From: Azoarcus sp.
GTDB taxonomy: Bacteria > Pseudomonadota > Gammaproteobacteria > Burkholderiales > Rhodocyclaceae
DNA: 34,307 nucleotides
Direction: 5' to 3'
NCBI GenBank assembly: GCA_030656215.1
Contig: JAUSOD010000045.1
Coordinates: 1-34,307, forward strand
The position numbers and the translations under genes are program-made. The notes beneath the pieces were generated by a model. It was not told the DNA's origin. It made no database searches and was given only the letters and a program-made list of their open reading frames with translations. This document shows, one piece after another, positions 1 to 10,607 of the stretch; the stretch's first letter is position 1, and each line of letters starts with the position of its first letter.

Positions 1-35
1 GGTCCATCCGTCCGTGCGGTTCGCTCGGTCAATGG

Positions 36-58
36 ATGGTCGGATCAAGTCCGACCAT
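36..58. repeat. Palindromic repeat, REP-like or terminator
   Basis: A perfect inverted repeat: arm ATGGTCGGA (36-44), loop TCAAG, arm TCCGACCAT (50-58). A T-rich stretch ending in TTTTTA follows at 64-70, so on the + strand it could terminate a gene lying left of the window. The sequence also resembles short dispersed palindromes common in proteobacterial intergenic DNA. Which of the two it is cannot be decided from one copy. Confidence 0.6.
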
Positions 59-82
59 GACGAGTTTTTATTGCCATCCCCC

Positions 83-123
83 CAGACCGTCACCCCCGGC
101 ACAAGGCCGGGAATGACGGTCTG
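83..123. repeat. Long palindrome downstream of thiC (REP-like or terminator)
   Basis: The outer arms CAGACCGTCA (83-92) and TGACGGTCTG (114-123) are perfectly complementary. An inner stem CCGGC/GCCGG (96-100 and 106-110) closes on loop ACAAG, with a small internal mismatch between the two stems. It sits 17 bp past the thiC stop, so it may end the thiD-thiC transcript. On the minus strand a short A-rich stretch, not a U tract, follows. It looks like a member of a dispersed intergenic repeat family. Confidence 0.6.
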
Positions 124-140
124 AGAGGGAGGTCTCCCGC

Positions 141-2952
<2,812 letters not shown>

Positions 2953-2954
2953 GA

Positions 2955-3045
2955 TCGCGTTTCCCTACGCCGGTATGAGCCGGGTCAGGTTCGAAGGGTC
3001 TCTCTCAGCGCGCACCAAATGTGCGGGCACCCCCAACGGCAGGAC
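2955..3045 (-). promoter_or_regulatory. TPP (THI-box) riboswitch controlling thiD-thiC
   Basis: Read on the minus strand, the THI-box landmarks occur in order: GGGGGTGCC (about 3036-3028), GCTGAGAGAGACCC (3008-2995), then TTCGAACCTGACCCGG and, after a short link, ACCGGCGTAGGGAAA ending near 2960. These are the conserved bases that contact pyrimidine and pyrophosphate in the TPP aptamer. The terminal AGGGA is only about 9 nt from the thiD ATG, so the 3' strand of P1 probably doubles as the Shine-Dalgarno sequence. No terminator hairpin with a U tract is seen, so control of translation initiation is more likely than attenuation. Confidence 0.95.
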
Positions 3046-3143
3046 GGACGATACTGGATGGCGGCGGGCGTGACAAGCTCACCATCGTCAGGGTTATTGC
3101 CGCGGCCTTGTGCGGCCCCGAGGTCTGTCCGCTCCGGGGCGTC

Positions 3144-4061
3144 TCAGCCGCGGGCGAGTGCGGCAAGCGCCTCGACCTGAGCCTGGATCGGCCCCGGTAC
3201 CGGCTGCTCGCCAGCCAGCATGGCGCGGATCACGGTCACGTTGTCGGCGATCGACGAGCTGTCGGGCAAGCCGGCCAGCGGCGGGGCGCCACCCTCCTCG
3301 CCGACCACGGCAGTGCGGCATTCGCCCTCGGCATAAACCTTCATCTCGGGGCAGCGACGCGGGTTTGCGTAGATTTCCCCCTCGGTACCACGCAGCAGCA
3401 TGGACCGGCCGCCATCGGCGCGCAGAAATTCGTCCATGCGCTCGAGGTACTCGGGGTGGGTCACCGCCACCACCCGCACGCTGCGCCCGGGACAGGGGTC
3501 GAGCAGTTTGGCCATGGTGTGGGCGCTGCTGCGCACCCCCATGCGCATGCGCAGCGCCAGCAGACGGTCGAGGCCGGGCAGCAGGGCAGACACCGCGATA
3601 CATGCGAGCCGCTGCGTAGCCAGTTGCGCGGCGGCCTCCTCCGCATCGAGGGCGGGGTGAATGTCGAGTGCGGCGAGGAGTTCGAGCGGGCTGACCCGGG
3701 TTTCGAAATCGTGCCGCCCCTGGATCAGCACCGGCACGCCGTCGCGCGCCAGCAGCAGGGCCACCAGCGGCATCAGGTTGGGCTGGCGGCGGGCGCCGTT
3801 GTAGGTGGGCAGGATCACCGTGCGCGGGCCGGGCGGCGCGCTGATCCGGGCGCCGAGCTCGTCCATGGCCCGCTTGAAGCCGAGCAGCTCGTCGAGCGAC
3901 TCGCTCTTGATCCGCAGCGCGATCAGGATCGCGCCGAGCTCGAGTTCGGGCGCAGTGCCATCGAGCATGCCGGTGAATGCGAGGGTAGCCTGGGCGCGGT
4001 CGAGGGAACGTGCACCCTTGGCGCCGCGACCGATTTCCTTGATGATTGGGGCGTAGTTCAT
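3144..4061 (-). CDS. ybiB: YbiB/TrpD2-family DNA-binding protein
   Basis: The 305-aa protein has the anthranilate phosphoribosyltransferase-like fold of the YbiB/TrpD2 family, which binds nucleic acid and is not a tryptophan enzyme. The N-terminal helical domain carries the family pattern LGAILIALRIKSES followed by ELLGFKRAMDE (roughly residues 41-68). The central part has LPTYNGARRQPNLMPLVALLLA, in place of the glycine-rich loop of true TrpD. E. coli YbiB, induced by the SOS response, has similar length. It converges on thiD-thiC with the riboswitch between, and is divergent from the next gene. No strong ribosome-binding site is visible before the ATG. A stem GCCCCG/CGGGGC at 3115-3140, without a U tract, may help end the transcript. 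Confidence 0.85.
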   Translation of the reverse strand: MNYAPIIKEIGRGAKGARSLDRAQATLAFTGMLDGTAPELELGAILIALRIKSESLDELLGFKRAMDELGARISAPPGPRTVILPTYNGARRQPNLMPLVALLLARDGVPVLIQGRHDFETRVSPLELLAALDIHPALDAEEAAAQLATQRLACIAVSALLPGLDRLLALRMRMGVRSSAHTMAKLLDPCPGRSVRVVAVTHPEYLERMDEFLRADGGRSMLLRGTEGEIYANPRRCPEMKVYAEGECRTAVVGEEGGAPPLAGLPDSSSIADNVTVIRAMLAGEQPVPGPIQAQVEALAALARG

Positions 4062-4167
4062 CGCCGGATTATCCGCTGCCGGCCGGGTTTGCGGTAGCGC
4101 GGCGATGCGCCCCCGCTCTTGAGCGAAGATTTCCCCCCAAACACATTACTGACGGAGCTGGAACAGA

Positions 4168-5049
4168 ATGGAAGTCGGATTCATCGGACTGGGCCTGATG
4201 GGCCGCCCCATGGCGCTGAACCTGATCAAGGCCGGGCACAGCGTCCACGTCTGGAGCCGGCGTCGCGAATCGATGCAGCCGCTGGTGGACGCCGGGGCCG
4301 GCGATTGCGCCTCGGCGGCCGAGCTCGCGGCCCGCGCGCCGATCACGATCAGCATGGTTGCCGATGCGCCGGATGTCGAGCAGGTGACGCTCGGCCCGGA
4401 CGGCGTGGCCGCCGGGGCGCGTGACGGGCATATTCACGTGGACATGAGCACGATCGCGCCCGCCGCCGCACAGCGCATTGGCGAGGGGCTGCTGGCGCGG
4501 GGTGTGGTCGCGCTCGATGCGCCGGTTTCCGGGGGTGAGGTGGGTGCGATCGCGGCATCGCTGACCATCATGGTGGGTGGCGATTCAGCGGCCTTCGAGC
4601 AGGTGAAACCGCTGCTTGAGGCGATGGGCAAATCGGTCACCCGGATCGGGGATGCAGGCGCCGGACAGGTGGCCAAGGCCTGCAACCAGATTCTGACCGG
4701 GGTCGGTGTGGCGGCGGTGGCCGAGGCGCTCAACTTCGCCACCCGCAGCGGGGTGGATGCGGCCAAGGTGCGTGAGGCACTGCTCGGCGGCTTCGCCTAT
4801 TCGCGCATCCTCGAGAACCATGGTCAGCGCATGCTCGATCGCAACTTCCGCCCCGGCTTCAAGGCGTGGATGCATCAGAAGGACATGCGCATTGTGATGG
4901 AAGAGGCGCATCGGCTCGGGTTGGCGCTGCCGTCGTCGGCTGCCACCGCTCAGATGTTCAATGCCATGGTCGGCAGCGGCCTGGGCGAGGACGATTCGGT
5001 CGCGATGCTCAAGTTGCTCGAGCGCATGAGCGGGGGAGACGGCGAATGA
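4168..5049 (+). CDS. NAD(P)-dependent beta-hydroxyacid dehydrogenase (copy 1)
   Basis: A 293-aa member of the 3-hydroxyisobutyrate dehydrogenase / tartronate semialdehyde reductase (GarR, GlxR) family. The N-terminal Rossmann domain begins with VGFIGLGLMGRPMA, the dinucleotide loop. The substrate motif DAPVSGGEVGA lies near residue 118. The catalytic lysine motif GAGQVAKACNQ, near residue 166, precedes the all-helical C-terminal domain. GGAG lies about 11 nt before the ATG. Its stop overlaps the start of a paralogue with the same length and motifs, so the two are made together. Glyoxylate, succinic semialdehyde or tartronate semialdehyde are possible substrates; sequence alone does not choose. 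Confidence 0.9.
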   Translation: MEVGFIGLGLMGRPMALNLIKAGHSVHVWSRRRESMQPLVDAGAGDCASAAELAARAPITISMVADAPDVEQVTLGPDGVAAGARDGHIHVDMSTIAPAAAQRIGEGLLARGVVALDAPVSGGEVGAIAASLTIMVGGDSAAFEQVKPLLEAMGKSVTRIGDAGAGQVAKACNQILTGVGVAAVAEALNFATRSGVDAAKVREALLGGFAYSRILENHGQRMLDRNFRPGFKAWMHQKDMRIVMEEAHRLGLALPSSAATAQMFNAMVGSGLGEDDSVAMLKLLERMSGGDGE

Positions 5050-5927
5050 GGGTCGGCTTCGTTGGCCTCGGCGCCATGGGGGCGCCGATGGCCGCTCATC
5101 TGCTCGCCGCTGGGCACGAACTCGCGGTATGGGCACGGCGAGCACACAGTGCGGCGCCGCTTGCCACGGCGGGCGCGGTAGTGTGCGCGACGCCGGCCGA
5201 ACTGGCCGCACGCAGTGAGGTGGTGATCAGCATCATCACCACCAGCGCCGACGTCGATGCGCTGGTGCGCGGAGCGCAGGGTCTGGCCGCAGGTTTTGCG
5301 CCGGGGGCGATCCATGTGGACATGAGCACGATTGCGCCGGATACCGCGCGCAGCCTGTCCGCGTACTATGCCGGGCGTGGCGTCGGCTGGCTCGATGCGC
5401 CGGTGTCGGGCGGCGAACTGGGCGCGCGCGAGGCCACGCTGGCGGTGATGGCCGGTGGTGAGGCCGAGGTGCTGGCGCGGGTGCGTCCGTTGCTTGAGGT
5501 GCTGGGCAAGCGCATCGTGCATGTCGGGCCGGCCGGGGCGGGGCAGGTGGCCAAGGCCTGCAACCAGATGATCATGGTGTCGGCGATCCAGGCCTGTGCC
5601 GAGGCCATGCATCTGGCCCGCGCCCACGGGGTCGATCTTGCCGCCGTGCGCCAGGCGTTGATGGGCGGGTCGGGCGCATCGCGTGTGCTTGAGGTGATGG
5701 GTGAGCGGATGGTGGCGCGCGACTTTGCGCCGGGCATCGAGGCTCGACTGCACCACAAGGACTTCGGCATCCTGATGCAGGAAGCCTGCAGCCTCGGGGT
5801 GCCGCTGCCGATTGCCGCCCAGGTGTGGCAACAGCTCAATGCGCTGATGGCGGCGGGCTGGGGGGGCGACGATACGGCCAGCCTGCTGCGGGTGCTGGAG
5901 GCTGCGTCGGCACCTCCGGCGCATTAA
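5046..5927 (+). CDS. NAD(P)-dependent beta-hydroxyacid dehydrogenase (copy 2)
   Basis: A second 293-aa enzyme of the same family, starting at the ATG inside ATGA shared with the stop of the gene before it. It has the Rossmann loop VGFVGLGAMGAPMA, the substrate motif DAPVSGGELGA and the catalytic motif GAGQVAKACNQ at the same places as its neighbour. The two clearly arose by tandem duplication but have diverged through most of their length (for example FAYSRILENHG against SGASRVLEVMG near residue 215), so they may prefer different substrates or form a mixed oligomer. The gene ends 22 bp from the convergent stop of the GGDEF/EAL gene. Confidence 0.9.
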   Translation: MRVGFVGLGAMGAPMAAHLLAAGHELAVWARRAHSAAPLATAGAVVCATPAELAARSEVVISIITTSADVDALVRGAQGLAAGFAPGAIHVDMSTIAPDTARSLSAYYAGRGVGWLDAPVSGGELGAREATLAVMAGGEAEVLARVRPLLEVLGKRIVHVGPAGAGQVAKACNQMIMVSAIQACAEAMHLARAHGVDLAAVRQALMGGSGASRVLEVMGERMVARDFAPGIEARLHHKDFGILMQEACSLGVPLPIAAQVWQQLNALMAAGWGGDDTASLLRVLEAASAPPAH

Positions 5928-5949
5928 GTCAGTCGGCTGTTGCTTTCGT

Positions 5950-8337
5950 TCAGCAGTTCGGTACGGGTGGCAGCAGCTCGGTCACGCGTGCGGCTTTCAT
6001 CCCCTGCAGCAGGGCAGTGATGCCGTCTCCCGATAGCGGACGGCTCGACAAGAAACCCTGATACATGTCGCACTTCCATCCGCGCAGCAGGCGCAGCTGG
6101 TCTTCGTCCTCGACGCCCTCGGCCACGACGGTGAGGCGCAGGCTGTGCGCCATGGCGATGATGGTCTGTGCGATCGCGGCGTCGTCCGGTTCATCGACGA
6201 TGTCCTTGATGAAGGAGCGGTCGATCTTCAGCCGGTCGATCGGGAAGCGGCGCAGATAGGCCAGGCTGGAGTAGCCGGTGCCGAAATCATCCACCGCGAT
6301 CTTGAGCCCGAGTGCCTTGCACCGGGCCAGCGCCGCCGAGCTGCGTTCGGGATCGCGCATCACCAGACTCTCGGTCAGCTCCAGCTCAAGGCGGTCTGGT
6401 GGCAGTCCACTCATGTCCAGCACACTGGCGATCAGTTCGGGCAGGTCCTGCTGGTCGAACTGACGGGCGGACAGATTGACTGCCATCACCACGTCGATCA
6501 GCCCGGAATCGCGCCACGCCCGTGCCTGGCGGCAGGCGGCACGCAGCACCCATGCCCCGAGCGGCACAATCAGACCGCTGTCCTCGGCGATCGGAATGAA
6601 CTGGTTGGGCGCCACCAGGCCGCGCTCCGGATGCTGCCAGCGCAGCAGCGCCTCCATGCCGGTGATTTCGCCGCTGGCAACGTCGAGCTGAGGTTGGTAG
6701 TGGACAATGAACTCGCCACGCTTGAGCGCCAGGCGCAGCTCGTTCTCGATCACCAGTCGCTCGGAGACGTGGTGCGACAGCTTGCGGTCGTAGAAGCGGT
6801 ACGCGTTGCGACCTTCTTCCTTGGCCTGATACATCGCGGCATCGGCGTGTTTGATCAGGGTTTCCGCATCGGTGCCATCGTCGGGATAGAGGGCAATGCC
6901 GATGCTGGGCGAGATCGTCAGCTGCTGGCCGCGGATGTGGAAGGGTTCGCGCAGGGCCGCCAGCACTCGTTCGGCGAGGGTAAGGACCTGGTCGCGCTCG
7001 GACAGTGAGGACAGCAAGATGACGAATTCGTCGCCACCGGTGCGGGCCACGGTGTCCTCAGCTCGCACGCAGCGCATGAAGCGCTTGGACACGGCTTGCA
7101 GCAACTGGTCGCCGGCGTGGTGGCCGAGCGAATCATTGACGTACTTGAACCGATCGAGATCGAGTACGAGCACCGCAAGCTGCTCGCTGTGGCGCTGGCA
7201 GCGCTCCTGCGCCTCGCCCAGTTTCAGCAGCAGATGGCTGCGGTTGGGTAGTTCGGTGAGGGTGTCGTAGTGGGCCAGGAAGCGGATGCGGGATTCGGCC
7301 GCTTTTTGCTGGCCGATATCGGTCGCGATCCCGAGATAGCCCCGGATCGTGCCGTCCTGACCGGTCAGCGGCGAGATCGACAGGCTGGCGGGAAACTGGC
7401 TGCCGTCCTTGCGCTGCAGGGTGAATTCGTACGGGCCGACCGCCTGTCCGCGTCGTGCCTCGCCGACCAGACCGTGAAAACCGGGGCCGTTGCGACTGCT
7501 GATCCGGGCAATCTCGTCACTCGGGTAGAGCAGCATTGGCGTGGCCCGGCCGATCATTTCCGTTGCCGACCAGCCGAAGATCCGTTCGGCGGCCGGATTG
7601 AACAGTTCGATCAGACCATCGGTGTCGGTGGATACAATGGCATATTCCGATCCGTCGAGGATGGCTCGCTGCAAGGCCGTGGTCTCGCGCAGGGCGTGCT
7701 CGGATTCGGTGCGCCGTTCAATCTCGGACTGCAGTGCGAGGTTGCCGCGTTCGAGCTGATGGTTCATGCGTTCGAGCGCGGCGGTTTGCTGCAGCACTCG
7801 GCGGCGCACGCTGCGATTGCGGGATTGGAGCAGCACCACCAGGAGCGCACCGAGGATGCCGATCAGCGGCCCGCCCCAGCCCAGCATTTCGACCTGGGCG
7901 CTGGGCGACAGCAGGTAGTGGCCCGGCATGGGCGACACCTCGACCAGCCAGCGCTGCTGTCCCAATGCAATCCGCTCGACATACATCAGGGTGGCCGGAC
8001 GCAGGTCCGGGTCGCGATAAATCAGCTGCGGGTTTGTGCCGCCGAGGTCGAGGATCTCGATGCTGACGTCGCGTGCGTCGCGTCGCTTGCCGAGCAGGTG
8101 CGCTGCGTTGGTGCGTGGGTCGGGGCTGGCCGGGTCGAGTGACGCCAGCTCACGCCGGATGCGCTCGACCTGCAGTGCAGCGGTTTGCTGGAATCGTGAA
8201 ATATTGAGGACTTGCTCGGTCTCGCGCGCATCGTCCTCAAGCAGGCCGATTCCGAGCCACAGCACCAGGAAGACCACGAGCGGGAACACGACCTGCGTCA
8301 GCATGCCGAGAAGTGATCTCAGGGGAGGTCGCTTCAT
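5950..8337 (-). CDS. Membrane PAS-GGDEF-EAL c-di-GMP enzyme
   Basis: A 795-aa inner-membrane protein. A transmembrane helix (about residues 11-33) is followed by a short periplasmic region (about 35-150) of unrecognised type, a second helix (about 153-171) and a coiled linker (180-212). A PAS domain (about 218-345) comes next, then a GGDEF domain with intact TGGDEF at 433-438 and inhibitory-site RxxD at 425-428. The EAL domain starts with EALLRW at 562 and keeps NLSARQF, ELTES, DDFGTGYSS and AEGVE. Both the synthase and the phosphodiesterase residues look intact, so it could make or break c-di-GMP. It lies 49 bp downstream of the aldolase gene on the same strand and may be co-transcribed with mtnA. 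No strong ribosome-binding site is seen. Confidence 0.93.
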   Translation of the reverse strand: MKRPPLRSLLGMLTQVVFPLVVFLVLWLGIGLLEDDARETEQVLNISRFQQTAALQVERIRRELASLDPASPDPRTNAAHLLGKRRDARDVSIEILDLGGTNPQLIYRDPDLRPATLMYVERIALGQQRWLVEVSPMPGHYLLSPSAQVEMLGWGGPLIGILGALLVVLLQSRNRSVRRRVLQQTAALERMNHQLERGNLALQSEIERRTESEHALRETTALQRAILDGSEYAIVSTDTDGLIELFNPAAERIFGWSATEMIGRATPMLLYPSDEIARISSRNGPGFHGLVGEARRGQAVGPYEFTLQRKDGSQFPASLSISPLTGQDGTIRGYLGIATDIGQQKAAESRIRFLAHYDTLTELPNRSHLLLKLGEAQERCQRHSEQLAVLVLDLDRFKYVNDSLGHHAGDQLLQAVSKRFMRCVRAEDTVARTGGDEFVILLSSLSERDQVLTLAERVLAALREPFHIRGQQLTISPSIGIALYPDDGTDAETLIKHADAAMYQAKEEGRNAYRFYDRKLSHHVSERLVIENELRLALKRGEFIVHYQPQLDVASGEITGMEALLRWQHPERGLVAPNQFIPIAEDSGLIVPLGAWVLRAACRQARAWRDSGLIDVVMAVNLSARQFDQQDLPELIASVLDMSGLPPDRLELELTESLVMRDPERSSAALARCKALGLKIAVDDFGTGYSSLAYLRRFPIDRLKIDRSFIKDIVDEPDDAAIAQTIIAMAHSLRLTVVAEGVEDEDQLRLLRGWKCDMYQGFLSSRPLSGDGITALLQGMKAARVTELLPPVPNC

Positions 8338-8386
8338 GCCCGACGCCGCCGACGGACGGGGGCGAAACTCAAGGTGGTGGTCCGGG

Positions 8387-9046
8387 TCACGCGCAACCGG
8401 ATTCGCGCGGCCGGCCGTACCAGCGGAAACGTTCGATCACCTCGGCCATTTCGGCGTCGGACAGCAGCACTGGTTCGCCCAGTTGGCGGGTGCGCCAGTA
8501 TTGTTCGCACAGGGTTTCGAATTCGACCGCCAGTGCCAGCGCATGGGCCAGGTCGCGACCGAACACGACCATGCCGTGATTGGCCAGCAGGCAGGCGTTG
8601 CGCCCGGTCAGCGCAGTCACCGCGGCATCGGAAAGCGCGCGGGTGCCAAAGGTGGCGTAGGGCGCACAGCGCACGGTGGTGCCGCCGAAGCGCGCGATCA
8701 TGTAATGAAAGGGCGGGATGCCACTGCGTTGGCATGCCAGCGCAGTGGCAAAGGGCGAATGGGCATGCAGGATGGCGCCGGCGTCGGCTCGGGCGGTGTA
8801 GATGTCACGGTGCAGTTGCCATTCGGACGAGGGCGCCAGCGAACCTCGGAAGTTGCCGTTGGTGTCCACCAGGACCATGTCTGCTGCTGCACAGGTCTCC
8901 GAGGCGAGGCCGCTCGGCGTGATCAGGAAGTCGCCTCCGAGGCGTACGCTGGCGTTGCCCGAGGTGCCGACATTGAGTCTTGCCCTGCTCATTTCAAGGG
9001 TGGTGGCGAGCAAGTCTTCGCGCAGGGTGTGTTCGGTAATGCTCAT
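8387..9046 (-). CDS. Class II (FucA-like) aldolase, probable methylthioribulose-phosphate aldolase
   Basis: A 219-aa zinc aldolase of the L-fuculose-1-phosphate aldolase family. The catalytic glutamate is E75 (PSSEW). The zinc histidines are H94 and H96 (HAHSPFATA) and H157 (ANHGMV), matching FucA E73, H92, H94 and H155 almost position for position. The phosphate loop NVGTSGNASVR is at 25-35. It overlaps the end of mtnA by ATGA, so the substrate is likely the MtnA product: 5-methylthioribulose-1-phosphate, or the deoxy form, cleaved to dihydroxyacetone phosphate and an aldehyde, as described for Ald2 of the DHAP shunt. The MtnB dehydratase shares the fold, but MtnB motifs such as PSAETLLH and HTHSVAAT are not the ones present. 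A general fuculose aldolase remains possible. Confidence 0.85.
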   Translation of the reverse strand: MSITEHTLREDLLATTLEMSRARLNVGTSGNASVRLGGDFLITPSGLASETCAAADMVLVDTNGNFRGSLAPSSEWQLHRDIYTARADAGAILHAHSPFATALACQRSGIPPFHYMIARFGGTTVRCAPYATFGTRALSDAAVTALTGRNACLLANHGMVVFGRDLAHALALAVEFETLCEQYWRTRQLGEPVLLSDAEMAEVIERFRWYGRPRESGCA

Positions 9047-10113
9047 GTGCGCGCTCGTCGGTAAGTCCGCAACAGGTCGCCCGGCGCAATCACGCCAAGC
9101 TCGGTGACAATGCCGGCGATCAGCCGGGCAGGGGTGACGTCGAACGCCGGGTTGACGGCGCGGGTGTCTGGCGGGCTTAGCCGGACTTGCGTCGGCATGC
9201 CTGCTGTATCCAGCCCGAACACGGTGCAGACCTCGTCCCCACCGCGGTCCTCGATCGGAATCGAGTCGCCGTCGGGGCAGGCAAAGTCGAGCGTGGAGTA
9301 GGGGGCAGCGATGTAGAAGGGCACGCCCGCTTCGCGCGCGGCGAGCGCCTTGAGGTAGGTGCCCACCTTGTTGGCGGTGTCGCCGTTGGCCGCAATCCGG
9401 TCGGCGCCGGTGATCACCACGTCCACTTCGCCCCGCGCCAGCATCAAGCCGGCCGCATTGTCCGCGATCAAGGTGTGGGGGATGCCCGCTTCACGCAGCT
9501 CCCAGGCGGTCAGCAGCCCCTGGTTGCGCGGACGGGTTTCGCTGACCAGGATGTCGACCGCCAGTCCGGCGGCCTGCGCCGCATAGACCGGCGCCAGGGC
9601 GGTGCCGGCGCCGAGGGTGGCGAGCCAGCCTGCATTGCAGTGGGTCATGATCCGGATCGGGCGCGCGTCGTCTACGCGCAGCCCGAGCAGGAGTTCGAGC
9701 CCGTGGCGGCCGATGGCATCGCAGGTGGCGGCATCGTCGGCGCAGATGGCGGCCGCTTCGTGCCATGCCGCGGCTACCCGTTCTTCATCCGGTAGCGGGC
9801 GCAGCACGGCGGCCATCCGGCCCAGCGCCCAGTGCAGGTTGACTGCAGTCGGGCGGGTCGCGCCAAGCAGTGCGAGGGCATGCTCGAGACGGATGGCGTC
9901 TGCACCGTCCCGGCTCAGCGCGAGTGCGACACCGTAGGCTGCAGTGCCGCCGATCAGCGGTGCACCGCGCACCTGCATCGAGCGTATGGCGTGTGCGACA
10001 TCGTCGAGCGTGTGCAGGCGGCACTGCGCGCGACGCCAGGGCAGGGCGGTCTGGTCGAGTATCAACACGCTGTCGCCATCACGGCACAGCGTTGGAACGG
10101 GTTGTACGAACAT
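9043..10113 (-). CDS. mtnA: S-methyl-5-thioribose-1-phosphate isomerase MtnA
   Basis: Converts 5-methylthioribose-1-phosphate (and 5-deoxyribose-1-phosphate) to the ribulose form in salvage of methylthioadenosine and 5'-deoxyadenosine. At 356 aa it has family length. The expected active-site residues are C159 in THCNAGWLATLG and D238 in ITGADRIAANGDTANKVGT, and the N-terminal stretch MQVRGAPLIGGTAAYG is the substrate loop. It overlaps the FucA-like aldolase by four bases. No mtnB, mtnC or mtnD gene is in the window, which fits the short DHAP-shunt version of the pathway. The start has no clear ribosome-binding site. A strongly paired element lies about 96 nt upstream. Confidence 0.93.
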   Translation of the reverse strand: MFVQPVPTLCRDGDSVLILDQTALPWRRAQCRLHTLDDVAHAIRSMQVRGAPLIGGTAAYGVALALSRDGADAIRLEHALALLGATRPTAVNLHWALGRMAAVLRPLPDEERVAAAWHEAAAICADDAATCDAIGRHGLELLLGLRVDDARPIRIMTHCNAGWLATLGAGTALAPVYAAQAAGLAVDILVSETRPRNQGLLTAWELREAGIPHTLIADNAAGLMLARGEVDVVITGADRIAANGDTANKVGTYLKALAAREAGVPFYIAAPYSTLDFACPDGDSIPIEDRGGDEVCTVFGLDTAGMPTQVRLSPPDTRAVNPAFDVTPARLIAGIVTELGVIAPGDLLRTYRRART

Positions 10114-10607
10114 GGTGTGGATGCGGGTGCTCGGTTCGTTTCACGCGGGTTACAGGTGTTTCGTCCGCGTGCCGTCCAGGCCCCTTCTCCTGCTCTCTTC
10201 GGCAAGTTGAAGGGCGGAATGTGCCAGTCCTTGGCCGTCGCCGCAAGCCTGTCGGGTTGCGGCGACGCGTGTTTTGCGGGTACAGCCCGCCCTTCGCGTC
10301 ACCCGTTGTTGACCGGCGTGCAGGGTATCCTTAGGCGCTGTTCTGCTGCGGCCGGGCAGCGAATTGACCGCAGTGGCGGGTAGTGTGCCGCCGAACTGGA
10401 TCGAGGCCGCCTGCCGGTGTCGAACCTTGAACGACGCAGCGTTCATGGAGTGTTCGATGTGTTTTACCGGCAGCGGGTTGCAGCACACAATGGCGCGGTG
10501 GAACAAAGCGGGTCGACGGGCGCCCAGCAATGCACGGCGAGGGGGTTGTCGGTCGACATGAATGAGTCAGGCCGTCAATGTCGCGTAACTTTAGAAAGGC
10601 TGTGGTC
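10114..10607. other. 494-bp divergent intergenic region, mtnA / aminotransferase
   Basis: No convincing protein gene lies here: the one longer minus-strand frame (10150-10530) has low-complexity, Arg/Ala-rich content and no recognisable domain. The region must hold promoters for mtnA and for the aminotransferase. A strongly base-paired segment at 10209-10295 is listed separately. A smaller stem GGCGG/CCGCC occurs near 10375-10393. No sigma-54 site or known riboswitch consensus was found. Confidence 0.5.
10209..10295 (-). ncRNA. Candidate structured leader RNA upstream of mtnA
   Basis: Three complementary pairs nest into a junction. A closing stem pairs GAAGGGCGG (10209-10217) with CCGCCCTTC (10287-10295). 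A perfect 11-bp hairpin pairs CGTCGCCGCAA (10236-10246) with TTGCGGCGACG (10257-10267). A small hairpin pairs GCCA (10223-10226) with TGGC (10232-10235). On the minus strand it would end about 96 nt before the mtnA start, a usual leader position; on the plus strand it would be about 310 nt from the aminotransferase. It matches no riboswitch I know (SAM, SAH, cobalamin and TPP landmarks are absent). The strand is inferred. Confidence 0.35.

Noticed and set aside
8387-9046. Reading the aldolase as MtnB dehydratase
   Set aside because: The residues and loops match L-fuculose-phosphate aldolase (PSSEW, HAHS, YATFGT), not the MtnB pattern.
10150-10530. Possible 126-aa protein in the mtnA upstream region
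   Set aside because: Its content is biased, it has no domain, and its frame runs through the strong paired element.
10114-10607. SAM, SAH or cobalamin riboswitch before mtnA
   Set aside because: None of the conserved boxes (such as GCCACTG of the cobalamin box) is present on either strand; only an unassigned structure remains.
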